A DNA stretch of 64,000 bases, taken from NCBI GenBank assembly GCA_017543285.1, contig JAFYGK010000032.1, positions 124,001 to 188,000 of the forward strand, written 5' to 3'. This DNA is from Clostridia bacterium. GTDB lineage: Bacteria > Bacillota > Clostridia > Oscillospirales > Acutalibacteraceae. Under the pieces are notes generated by a model, which saw only the letters and a program-made list of their open reading frames with translations, made no database searches and was not told where the DNA came from. Made by a program: the position numbers and the translations under genes. Shown here piece by piece: positions 16,174 through 23,346 of the stretch. Every line of letters begins with the position of its first letter. Positions within the stretch are counted from its first letter, which is position 1.

Positions 16174-17442
16174 TCAGTTTTGGACTTGCACATTGCCGCC
16201 CAAAACCCTGAAATCCTCAAAAAACGACGGATAGGATTTGTTTACCGCCTGCGCGTTTTCAATTACGACCGGTCCGGCGCAAGCCGCCGACGCAGCCGCA
16301 AGCGACATTGCAATCCTGTGGTCGTTGAAGCTGTCGCATATACCGCCGTCAAGCTGCGGTCTGCCGCGAATGACAAGCGAGTCAGCCTTTTCGGCAATCT
16401 CGCCGCCTACGCTTTTTATCATTTCACAGGTAGTCTTTATTCTGTCGCTTTCCTTCATGCGGAGCCGTCCGGCGTTATATATGGTCGTTGTTCCCTGCGC
16501 GACGCTCGCGGCGACCGCCAAAACTGGCACCAGATCGGGAATATCGGAAGCGTCTATATCCGTCGCCCTGAGGCGGCTTTTTCCTGCGCGCAGTATTTCA
16601 CCGTCGAAGGTAATGTCCGCTCCCATCTGCCGCAGTATATCAATGATTTTTCTGTCGCCCTGCGCGGACGAAAGGGACAATCCTTTCACGCGGATATTAC
16701 CGCCCAACACACCAGCGACGAGCCAGAACGCGGCATTTGACCAGTCGCCTTCGACGTCCAGCTCTTTGGGTGAAACATATTTCTGACCGCCCTTTATAAA
16801 TAAGGAGCTTTGGGCAAGATCAACGCCCACGCCGAATGCTTCGAGCATTTCAATGGTCATATCGACGTAGCCGGCCGATTGCAGGGGCGAAGTCAGCGTT
16901 ATGCGGCTGTCGCCGTCGAGCATGGGCAGAGCAAACAGCAGTCCGGTGATAAACTGCGAACTGACGCTGCCGCTCAATGAATATTCGCCGCTTGCGAGCT
17001 GTCCGGACAACGAGATTATTTCCCCGCTGACTGCGTTTTGCGCCGTTGTTATTCCGTGACACGCAAGCTGCTCCTTCAAAGGTGACAGCGGACGCTGAGG
17101 AAGCCGTCCTGCGCCGGTAAATCTGGCGTTCATACCAAGAGCCGCCGCAACCGGCAGCAAAAAGCGCAGAGTTGAACCGCTTTCGCCGCAGTCGAGTGTG
17201 ACGCTGCTGTTATTCGGTTTTATCGGGATCACCGTGACACAGTTTCCATTGGGCTCGGTTTTTGCACCGAGCGATTTTAGACAGCTTATCGTCGCCTCTA
17301 TATCGTTGCAGCTTTCGGGAAGCCGTACTGCGCATGGTGAATCACCGAGCGCCGCGCATATGAGCGCCCTGTGCGCCGCCGATTTGGACGCGATAGCCGG
17401 GATTGTGCCGGTAAGAGCTGCGGGATAGATTTTAATGTTCAT
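16174..17442 (-). CDS. aroA: 3-phosphoshikimate 1-carboxyvinyltransferase (EPSP synthase)
   Basis: This 422-residue enzyme has two inverse alpha/beta domains. It shows the N-terminal substrate loop SKSAAHRALICAALG, the phosphate/PEP loop CGESGSTLRFLLPVAAALG and LPQRPLSPL. C-terminal features are KESDRIKT and FNDHRIAM. It transfers enolpyruvate from PEP to shikimate 3-phosphate. The ATG at 17442 gives the normal family start but has a poor ribosome site, so it may depend on coupling. The glyphosate-loop sequence is not the usual NAGT form of class I, so this looks like a class II-type enzyme; that is inference. Confidence 0.94.
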   Translation of the reverse strand: MNIKIYPAALTGTIPAIASKSAAHRALICAALGDSPCAVRLPESCNDIEATISCLKSLGAKTEPNGNCVTVIPIKPNNSSVTLDCGESGSTLRFLLPVAAALGMNARFTGAGRLPQRPLSPLKEQLACHGITTAQNAVSGEIISLSGQLASGEYSLSGSVSSQFITGLLFALPMLDGDSRITLTSPLQSAGYVDMTIEMLEAFGVGVDLAQSSLFIKGGQKYVSPKELDVEGDWSNAAFWLVAGVLGGNIRVKGLSLSSAQGDRKIIDILRQMGADITFDGEILRAGKSRLRATDIDASDIPDLVPVLAVAASVAQGTTTIYNAGRLRMKESDRIKTTCEMIKSVGGEIAEKADSLVIRGRPQLDGGICDSFNDHRIAMSLAAASAACAGPVVIENAQAVNKSYPSFFEDFRVLGGNVQVQN

Positions 17443-17517
17443 GGTATTTGACAATTCATGGTTAAAAGCAGGGCAAAAGCGTCGCTGAAGCCGACTCAAT
17501 AGCTCCGCTTGCTGACT

Positions 17518-18570
17518 TCATATTCCTGCTTCAATGTATTCGATCAATTCCTCGACCGGAATCTTCTTTAAGAAACATTCGCCTATTCTTCTGGGCAGTA
17601 CCAGCGTTATGCTGCCGGACTGGCGTTTTTTGTCGAGCAGAGCAGCCTCAAAAAGCTGCTTAGCCGTATAATCGGTTTTGTGCGGCAGCCTGCAATTATT
17701 CAGCGCAGAGATTATCCGGGGCGCGCAGTCGTATTCCGATATACCCTTTTGCGCGGCGGCTTTGGCTATCATGGCCATGCCGACGGCAACGCCCCTGCCG
17801 TGCGATATAGTGAAGCCGCTGCATTTTTCTATTGCGTGGCCTATTGTGTGACCGAAATTCAGAAGCTGTCTTGCACCCCTGTCGAATTCGTCAGTCTCCA
17901 CGACCATGCGCTTGAGATCCACGCAGCGCGCTATTATGCTTTCTCTGTCGCCCGCAACCTTGCCGGAGGCTATTTTGCCGAACAGCTCCCCGTCAAACAG
18001 GACGCCGTATTTTAAGGCCTCTGCCGTGCCGTCGGAAAGAATTTCGTCGGGCAGCGTGTCGAGGGTTTTGCAGTCGCAAAGGACGAGAACGGGAGAGTAG
18101 AAGCAGCCTGCAAGGTTTTTGCCGTTTTTGAGGTCGATCGCAGTCTTGCCGCCGACCGAGGAATCAACTGCCGCCAAAAGGGTAGTCGGAATCTGCACAA
18201 AGTCAATGCCGCGCAGATAAACCGCCGCCGCAAAGCCTGCCAGATCGCCGACGACGCCGCCGCCGAGTGCGATTATTATATCGCTTCGCGTCATCTTTCG
18301 GGAGGCCAAAAACTCGAGAGCGTCGGACAGTGTGTCTATATTTTTCGACGCTTCGCCGCTCTCGAACGAGAAAAGACAGGTATCAAAGCCGGCGCTTTGC
18401 AGCGAAAAGGCAAGCCTGTCGGCATAAAGCTCCCGCACCGTGCTGTCGGTGATTATCGCCGCCTTGCAGGGGTTTTTGACATCTGCGATTTTTTTGCCCG
18501 CGTTATCCAGAATGCCCTCACCGATGATAACGTCGTAAGGCCTTGAGGAATCAACCCTTATAGTTGTCAA
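17518..18570 (-). CDS. aroB: 3-dehydroquinate synthase
   Basis: This roughly 350-residue enzyme contains SGEASKN, the NAD-binding GGGVVGDLAGFAAAVYLRG, VDSSVGGKTAIDL and the metal ligand region LNFGHTIGHAIE with a later HGRGVAVGM. It cyclises DAHP to 3-dehydroquinate. No ATG is available at the N-terminus. Two TTG codons are possible: 18579, only a few nt from the purine-rich AAGGAAGGGG, and 18570, with better spacing, which I chose. The start overlaps the end of tyrA by about 20 nt, which implies translational coupling. Confidence 0.93.
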   Translation of the reverse strand: MTTIRVDSSRPYDVIIGEGILDNAGKKIADVKNPCKAAIITDSTVRELYADRLAFSLQSAGFDTCLFSFESGEASKNIDTLSDALEFLASRKMTRSDIIIALGGGVVGDLAGFAAAVYLRGIDFVQIPTTLLAAVDSSVGGKTAIDLKNGKNLAGCFYSPVLVLCDCKTLDTLPDEILSDGTAEALKYGVLFDGELFGKIASGKVAGDRESIIARCVDLKRMVVETDEFDRGARQLLNFGHTIGHAIEKCSGFTISHGRGVAVGMAMIAKAAAQKGISEYDCAPRIISALNNCRLPHKTDYTAKQLFEAALLDKKRQSGSITLVLPRRIGECFLKKIPVEELIEYIEAGI

Positions 18571-19402
18571 CCCTGTCAACCCCTTCCTTTTGCTCGCGCC
18601 CGTCTTTTAAGAGCGCGCGCAGCCTGTTTTCATCATTCGATTCCAGCGCGTTTCTGACGGCTGAAAGATTGTCTATCAGGCAGCCCAGCTCCACGCTGAG
18701 CGCCTCGCGGTTTTCCATGAAAAGCTCCGCCCACATGTGCTCGTTCAGCCACGCGACACGGGTAAGATCTTTGAAGCTGCCGGCGGAATAACCCTTGTGG
18801 CGCAGGGCGCAGGGACTTTTGACATATGCGTTTGACAGCACATGAGCCAGCTGCGAGGTAAAGGCTATCATCCTGTCGTGTTCTGCGGGAGTTGTGATAA
18901 CGACGTCGGAGAAGCCGATTGATCTGTAAAATTCGCTTAGGGCGTTTATCTTGCCGAGCGGTACGGAATATACCGGCGTAAGTATAATTGACGCGCCCTC
19001 GAACAGGCTGCCAACAGAGTTTTCATATCCCACCTTGGCAAGACCTGCCATCGGATGGCCGCCGATGCAGCAGAGCTCGTATTTTCCGACGGTCTTTTCA
19101 ATGCCGCCTACTACAAATCCCTTTACGCCGCAGCAGTCGGTGAGAATGCACTCCTTTGAAATGAGCGGAGCCTTCTCGTTGATATAATCGACCGCCGCTC
19201 TCGGAAAGAGGCAAACTATAAGTATATCGCAGAGCGGTATGCTGCAATCATCCAGAACGCCGCCGACAACGCCGTCTCCGATGGCGGCGCTGAGTACGCT
19301 TTCGTTTTTGTCAAACGCGAGTATTCTGTGGTCTGTAAGCTGTGATGCTGCCTTTGCCAATGAACCGCCTATAAGACCAAGGCCGACTATTCCTATTGTC
19401 AT
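18551..19402 (-). CDS. tyrA: Prephenate dehydrogenase
   Basis: This 283-residue enzyme opens with the NAD-binding motif IGIVGLGLIGGSLAKA and contains GGHPMAGL, the prephenate-binding histidine region, and DRMIAFTSQLAH. It oxidatively decarboxylates prephenate to 4-hydroxyphenylpyruvate for tyrosine. There is no C-terminal ACT domain and no fused chorismate mutase, so it relies on the mutase in PheA. It is the second gene of the operon, 46 nt after aroF, and its end overlaps aroB. Confidence 0.93.
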   Translation of the reverse strand: MTIGIVGLGLIGGSLAKAASQLTDHRILAFDKNESVLSAAIGDGVVGGVLDDCSIPLCDILIVCLFPRAAVDYINEKAPLISKECILTDCCGVKGFVVGGIEKTVGKYELCCIGGHPMAGLAKVGYENSVGSLFEGASIILTPVYSVPLGKINALSEFYRSIGFSDVVITTPAEHDRMIAFTSQLAHVLSNAYVKSPCALRHKGYSAGSFKDLTRVAWLNEHMWAELFMENREALSVELGCLIDNLSAVRNALESNDENRLRALLKDGREQKEGVDRVDNYKG

Positions 19403-19448
19403 GGTTATTCTCCGTTGCGCTGATGTTTGGTTTTCGGTTTAACAGTGG

Positions 19449-20459
19449 TTATGCCGTTTTGCCGACTATCGGCATAATTCCGCGAATCTGACCGGCGAGT
19501 TCGGCAAACGCCGCCGGAGTCAGCGACTGCGCGCCGTCGCTCAGAGCGTGTCTGGGATCGTTATGAACCTCAATGATCAGACCGTCCGCACCTGCCGCCG
19601 TAGCGGCGAGAGACATGGGCGGGACCATTCTCGCAATGCCGGTGGCATGGCTGGGATCAACCACTACCGGCAGATGGCTCATTTCGTGCAGCATTGAAAC
19701 CGCGGAGATGTCCAGCGTGTTTCTGGTAGCCGTTTCAAAGGTGCGTATACCTCTCTCACAGAGGATGACCTTCTGGTTGCCGCCCGCCATGATGTATTCG
19801 GCGCTCATTAGCAGTTCCTCCAGAGTATTGGCAAGACCGCGCTTGAGCAGGATAGGTTTGTCCGTTCTGCCGAGGTCTTTCAGGAGCTCAAAATTCTGCA
19901 TATTTCTCGCGCCGACCTGGATAACGTCCACGTCCTTGAAAAACGGCAGGTGTGAGCTTTCCATTATCTCGGTAACTATCGGAAGACCGGTCTCCTCCTT
20001 TGCCTTCAAAAGAAGCTCTATGCCCTCTGCTCTGAGACCCTGGAAGGAGTAGGGGGAGGTTCTCGGCTTGAACGCGCCGCCGCGCAGCAGGGTGGCTCCC
20101 GCCGCCTTTACATCCTTTGCGATACCGATTATCTGCTCCTCGCTTTCTACCGAGCAGGGGCCGGCGATTATCTGCATGTGACCGCCGCCGATCTTAACTC
20201 CGCCGACGTCGATAATGGTGTCATCCGGATGGAATTTGCGGTTTGCGTTTTTAAAGGGCTCCTGTATGCGCTTTGCGTCCTCGACGATGTCCATGCTCTT
20301 GACGAGGTCGATATCGACTCTGGAGGTGTCGCCTACAAGGCCCAGAATGGTCTGGAATTCGCCGCGGCTCAGGTGGGTGCTTACGCCCATAGTGTTGAGC
20401 CACGCGGTCAGGGTTTCAAGCTGCTGGGGATCGTGGTCTCTTTTTAATATGAGTATCAT
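19449..20459 (-). CDS. aroF: 3-deoxy-7-phosphoheptulonate (DAHP) synthase, type I-beta
   Basis: This 336-residue protein has an N-terminal ferredoxin-like (ACT-like) regulatory domain at about residues 1-70. A KDO8PS-like TIM barrel follows, with AGPCSVES, LRGGAFKPRTSPYSF, QVGARNMQN and DPSHATG. It condenses PEP and erythrose 4-phosphate, the first shikimate step. The N-terminal domain in this subtype mediates feedback inhibition by Tyr, Phe or prephenate. It is the first structural gene of the operon and lies 61 nt after the attenuator terminator, so its expression is set by that attenuator. Confidence 0.95.
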   Translation of the reverse strand: MILILKRDHDPQQLETLTAWLNTMGVSTHLSRGEFQTILGLVGDTSRVDIDLVKSMDIVEDAKRIQEPFKNANRKFHPDDTIIDVGGVKIGGGHMQIIAGPCSVESEEQIIGIAKDVKAAGATLLRGGAFKPRTSPYSFQGLRAEGIELLLKAKEETGLPIVTEIMESSHLPFFKDVDVIQVGARNMQNFELLKDLGRTDKPILLKRGLANTLEELLMSAEYIMAGGNQKVILCERGIRTFETATRNTLDISAVSMLHEMSHLPVVVDPSHATGIARMVPPMSLAATAAGADGLIIEVHNDPRHALSDGAQSLTPAAFAELAGQIRGIMPIVGKTA

Positions 20460-20520
20460 ATCGTTTGTCCTTTCGTATGATCATGCTGGTTTTTGTTTTA
20501 TTAAGCGGCGGAAAGAGCGG

Positions 20521-20557
20521 AAAAAAATCAGCCTGCGGTGCTTTTCCACCACAGGCT
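20521..20557 (-). terminator. Attenuator terminator upstream of aroF
   Basis: On the minus strand an 11-bp GC-rich stem (AGCCTGTGGTG/CACCGCAGGCT, one G-U pair, 6-nt loop) is followed by GATTTTTTT. It lies between the Phe/Tyr-rich leader peptide and aroF, the classical position of an attenuator. I could not identify one unambiguous antiterminator by eye. Confidence 0.88.
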
Positions 20558-20596
20558 GTTAAGCGGCTTGACTCTCGGTCGGGTCGACCGGAAAGA

Positions 20597-20704
20597 TTAC
20601 GCGCGGCCTTCTGCAGCGGAAGAAACACAAAAAGCTCTACCGAAAAAACAGGTAAAGTAATAGTTGAAATAATATTCCGCTGTAAAAAGCTTTGTGACGT
20701 TCAT
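20597..20704 (-). CDS. Phe/Tyr-rich leader peptide of the aromatic operon
   Basis: This 35-codon ORF lies in the aroF leader. It starts with ATG (20702-20704) behind GGAG at 7 nt spacing and ends with TAA (20597-20599). It encodes a peptide whose residues 7-25 include six Phe and four Tyr (core YYFNYYF at 11-17, then FF at 20-21). Such runs of the pathway's end products mark ribosome-mediated attenuation. Stalling at Tyr or Phe codons when charged tRNA is scarce would favour readthrough of the terminator 40 nt downstream. The peptide is too short for routine gene callers. No Trp codon is present, in line with an operon that makes Phe and Tyr but not Trp. Confidence 0.88.
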   Translation of the reverse strand: MNVTKLFTAEYYFNYYFTCFFGRAFCVSSAAEGRA

Positions 20705-20747
20705 AGTTTTTCTCCGTCGGATCAGCCCGAATCTTTAAACTGAAAAT

Positions 20748-20776
20748 ATTTTATCACAGCGCTTTAAATTTGTAAA
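20748..20776 (-). promoter_or_regulatory. Promoter of the aromatic operon leader
   Basis: On the minus strand TTTACA (20771-20776) is followed by a 17-nt spacer and TAAAAT (20748-20753). Transcription would start about 35-40 nt before the leader-peptide ATG. Confidence 0.75.
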
Positions 20777-20781
20777 GCGCT
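20758..20781. promoter_or_regulatory. Perfect 9-6-9 palindrome over the aroF promoter
   Basis: AGCGCTTTA, 6 nt, then TAAAGCGCT forms a perfect inverted repeat that covers the -35 element and part of the spacer. The position suggests a repressor operator. No regulator for it is identifiable in the window. Confidence 0.55.
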
Positions 20782-20799
20782 TTGTTAATATTTTTACAA
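20782..20799. promoter_or_regulatory. Rex-like site upstream of the aroF promoter
   Basis: TTGTTAATATTTTTACAA matches the 18-bp Rex operator pattern (TTGTnAA-N4-TTnACAA) with a small asymmetry. It begins 6 bp beyond the -35 element. Rex senses NADH/NAD+. The match is by eye only. Confidence 0.4.
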
Positions 20800-20873
20800 A
20801 TTACCGTAATACCACTTTTTGAGCCTGCCGGGGTTTGTGCATATTTTACCCGGCAGGGCAGGCGCGAAGCAAA

Positions 20874-21407
20874 TCAGTAGACTTTATGCGCCTTGTTGTA
20901 GCACGCAATACTGTTTTCGATTATTTCCTTAGCCTTGGCGGCGTCGCTGAATTCATCGACAAGGGTATCCTTGCCTTCAAGCTCTTTATATACGGTAAAA
21001 AAGTGGCGTATCTCGTCGAGGATGTGCGACGGAAGCTGATTTATTTCCTTGTAGCAGCTGTATGTCGGATCGCCGTAGGGGATGGAGATTATTTTTTCAT
21101 CGAGTTTTCCCGAATCGAGCATTGTCATAACTCCGATGGGATAGCAGCGCACAAGAGTCATCGGCAGAAGGGGTTCGGAGCAGAGCACGAGCACGTCCAT
21201 AGGGTCGTCATCGTCGGCGAGGGTGCGTGGGATAAATCCGTAGTTTGCGGGGTAATGCGTGGATGTGAAAAGGATCCTGTCCATTCTGAGCAGCCCGGTC
21301 TGTTTGTCCAGCTCGTATTTTACCTTGCTGCCTTTTGGTATCTCGATGACCGCGATGTAATCCCCGGGATTTATACGCCCGGAATCTATATCATGCAATA
21401 CGTTCAT
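20874..21407 (-). CDS. ppa: Inorganic pyrophosphatase, family I
   Basis: This 177-residue soluble pyrophosphatase has [23 protein letters not shown], which includes the metal-binding aspartates of family I (the DxDPxD type). [14 protein letters not shown] and a late [12 protein letters not shown] are also family features. It hydrolyses PPi made in biosynthesis. It is a single-gene unit with its own promoter, divergent from the hydrogenase operon. A stem of CCTGCCGGG/CCCGGCAGG at about 20825-20865 lies just after the stop but has no clear T run. Confidence 0.94.
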   Translation of the reverse strand: MNVLHDIDSGRINPGDYIAVIEIPKGSKVKYELDKQTGLLRMDRILFTSTHYPANYGFIPRTLADDDDPMDVLVLCSEPLLPMTLVRCYPIGVMTMLDSGKLDEKIISIPYGDPTYSCYKEINQLPSHILDEIRHFFTVYKELEGKDTLVDEFSDAAKAKEIIENSIACYNKAHKVY

Positions 21408-21466
21408 GACACGTCCTTTCTCCGGCCTGCTGCCGGCGTTTGTTATATCGCTCCTGTTAAATTGAT

Positions 21467-21494
21467 ATTATAGTGCAAAACACAATAATGTCAA
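21467..21494 (-). promoter_or_regulatory. Promoter of ppa
   Basis: On the minus strand perfect TTGACA (21489-21494) and TATAAT (21467-21472) are separated by 16 nt. Confidence 0.8.
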
Positions 21495-21684
21495 GTGCGT
21501 AAATAAATAATTCTCATAGTATATAGGTTAAGTAGTTTTTTTGAAGGCGGCCCGGCAAACCGTTTTTTTCTTCTTATGCGGACCTGTTATTGTTAAAATG
21601 ACAGTATTAAAGGCAAAACAGGAAAAAAATTTTATTGATTTACATTCTTTTTTTGCAAAAATGAGTAGATTTTTGGTTTGTCAT

Positions 21685-21702
21685 TTGTTATAATGTTAAC
21701 AG
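21685..21702 (+). promoter_or_regulatory. Extended -10 promoter with overlapping Rex-like operator, hydrogenase operon
   Basis: TGTTATAAT gives an extended -10 (TATAAT at 21689-21694) with only a weak -35. The same bases form TTGTTATAATGTTAACAG, an 18-bp near-palindrome close to the Rex operator. A redox repressor bound here would block the promoter. The leader to the first ATG is about 165 nt; I see no known riboswitch in it. Confidence 0.5.
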
Positions 21703-21866
21703 CTTGAATTATTTTACCGAATTCTGCCCAAACGCTCGCGCAACGGAGTGACTGAGCGCATGATTGGACGGGTTCGGTATCGTATTGTTCGCTGCAAAAT
21801 GCTTATTAATGCGGCGGTTGACCGTTAAATTAAAAAAGCAATTTATCACAGGAGGAGCTTTTTATT

Positions 21867-22361
21867 ATGATTAACAAATTGGAAGTAGTTCCCTTCAAAG
21901 ACACTCCGGAACAGAACAAACAGCTTATGAAGGTCATCGACGATTACAAGAACGTCGAAGGCGCTCTGATCCAGGTACTCAAGAAGGCGCAGGAAATCTA
22001 CAGCTATCTTCCGCTCGAAGTTCAGCAGATGGTTGCCGAAGGAATGAACATTCCTCTTGAAGAGGTTTTCGGCGCAGTCACATTCTATTCCTTCTTCTCC
22101 TTAAAGCCGATCGGCAAGTACAGGATCTCTGTATGTCAGGGAACCGCCTGCTATGTTAAGGGCGGCCAGGCCGTTCTGGACGAGGTCAAGAAGAACATAG
22201 GCATTTCCGCCGGCGAAACAACTCCCGACGGTCTTTTCTCCATTCAGGACACCCGCTGTCTCGGCTGCTGCGGTCTGGCTCCCGTCATGACCGTCAACGA
22301 CGACGTCTACGGCAAGGTGGATCCCAAGGAAATAAAGAATATCCTGGCAAAATATCAGTGA
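21867..22361 (+). CDS. hydC: NADH-dependent [FeFe]-hydrogenase subunit, NuoE-like [2Fe-2S] protein
   Basis: This 164-residue NuoE/HydC-type protein has an N-terminal helical bundle (ALIQVLKKAQEIYSYLP) and a thioredoxin-like fold. The four [2Fe-2S] cysteines are in SVCQGTACYVKGG and DTRCLGCCGLAPV. In bifurcating or NADH-linked hydrogenases it passes electrons with HydB. It is the first gene of a long plus-strand operon. Its usual partners hydB and hydA are about 4.5 kb downstream, separated by a set of signalling genes. AGGAGGAG precedes the ATG. Confidence 0.92.
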   Translation: MINKLEVVPFKDTPEQNKQLMKVIDDYKNVEGALIQVLKKAQEIYSYLPLEVQQMVAEGMNIPLEEVFGAVTFYSFFSLKPIGKYRISVCQGTACYVKGGQAVLDEVKKNIGISAGETTPDGLFSIQDTRCLGCCGLAPVMTVNDDVYGKVDPKEIKNILAKYQ

Positions 22362-22510
22362 TTATCAGATATAGTCTGGCGTGCGCGGCCGGAATATATG
22401 CGGCGGAAATATTAATGATTCGATCATAACATAAAATGGCTTCGGAGGCTGCGGCCGATCCGTGCCGGACCGATCGGACTTTTCCGGCAATACATTAATG
22501 GAGTAAGCAA

Positions 22511-22882
22511 ATGAAAATTCGCGAAATCAAAGAATTACTCAATGCTCACGTCGTGTGCGGAGAGAGCATCATGGAAAACGACGTTTTCTCAGCCTGCGGA
22601 AGCGACATGATGAGCGATGTTCTGGCTTTCGTCAAGGATCAGGGCGTTCTGCTCACCGGTCTTGTCAATCCTCAGGTCATCCGCACGGCGGAAATGATGG
22701 ACATGCGCTGCATCGTATTCGTCAGAAACAAGGTTCCCAATGAAAGCATGATCGATCTTGCAATAGATAACGGTATCGTCCTTCTCACCACCCCGACAAG
22801 AATGTTCGAGGCCTGCGGCAAGCTTTACGAAGCGGGTCTCAGGGGCAAACTCAAGGAGACAGGCGGTGACGGCAATGTCTGA
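22511..22882 (+). CDS. DRTGG-domain protein (first copy)
   Basis: This 123-residue protein resembles the DRTGG regulatory domain. It begins MKIREIKELLNAHVVCGES, contains ACGSDMMSDVLAFVKDQG, and ends in TTPTRMFEACGKLYEAGLRG. DRTGG domains occur near CBS domains in pyrophosphatases and in phosphotransacetylase, and stand-alone copies occur beside [FeFe]-hydrogenases; the ligand is not known to me. The stop overlaps the next ORF, so translation is coupled. A related second copy lies at 24650. Confidence 0.75.
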   Translation: MKIREIKELLNAHVVCGESIMENDVFSACGSDMMSDVLAFVKDQGVLLTGLVNPQVIRTAEMMDMRCIVFVRNKVPNESMIDLAIDNGIVLLTTPTRMFEACGKLYEAGLRGKLKETGGDGNV

Positions 22883-23297
22883 CGCGCTCAGGTTTCATTA
22901 TGATGTGGACGGCGAAAATTTCACATCTGCCGGCGAAGCATCCGCGCAGGTGAAGAAAAAGCTGCGTCAGCTCGGTTTTTCGCCCGACATAATCAGGCGC
23001 GTTTCCATAGCTATGTACGAGGGCGAGATAAATATGGTCGTCCACGCCGGAGGAGGCAAGGCGGACGTATTTGTTTATCCCGAGAATATTGAGATCGTGC
23101 TGGAGGATTCCGGTCCCGGTATCGCGGACGTCGAGCTTGCCATGAAAGAGGGATATTCAACCGCTCCGGACAATGTGCGCGCTCTCGGCTTCGGAGCCGG
23201 AATGGGTCTTCCGAACATGAAGAGATACACCGATTCCATGACTGTTGAATCGGAGCTGGGCGTCGGGACAAAGATCGTCATGAAGGTCAATGTCTGA
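22866..23297 (+). CDS. HATPase_c-type ATP-binding protein (RsbW-like), first copy
   Basis: This 143-residue GHKL ATPase domain has an N-box region (RRVSIAMYEGEINMVVHAGGG), a G1 box DSGPGI and a G2-like GAGMGLPNMKR. It has no sensor, no phospho-acceptor histidine and no membrane segment, so it resembles the anti-sigma kinases RsbW/SpoIIAB. The GTG at 22866 is preferred because AAGGAG lies 7 nt upstream; the next ATG at 22875 is too far from it. It overlaps the DRTGG gene by 17 nt. A regulatory role with the adjacent hydrogenase-like protein is inference. Confidence 0.8.
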   Translation: MTAMSDALRFHYDVDGENFTSAGEASAQVKKKLRQLGFSPDIIRRVSIAMYEGEINMVVHAGGGKADVFVYPENIEIVLEDSGPGIADVELAMKEGYSTAPDNVRALGFGAGMGLPNMKRYTDSMTVESELGVGTKIVMKVNV

Positions 23298-23346
23298 CAC
23301 CCCGCCGGGAATGTGCACAGCATTCGAAAGGATTTGAACGCAACTA

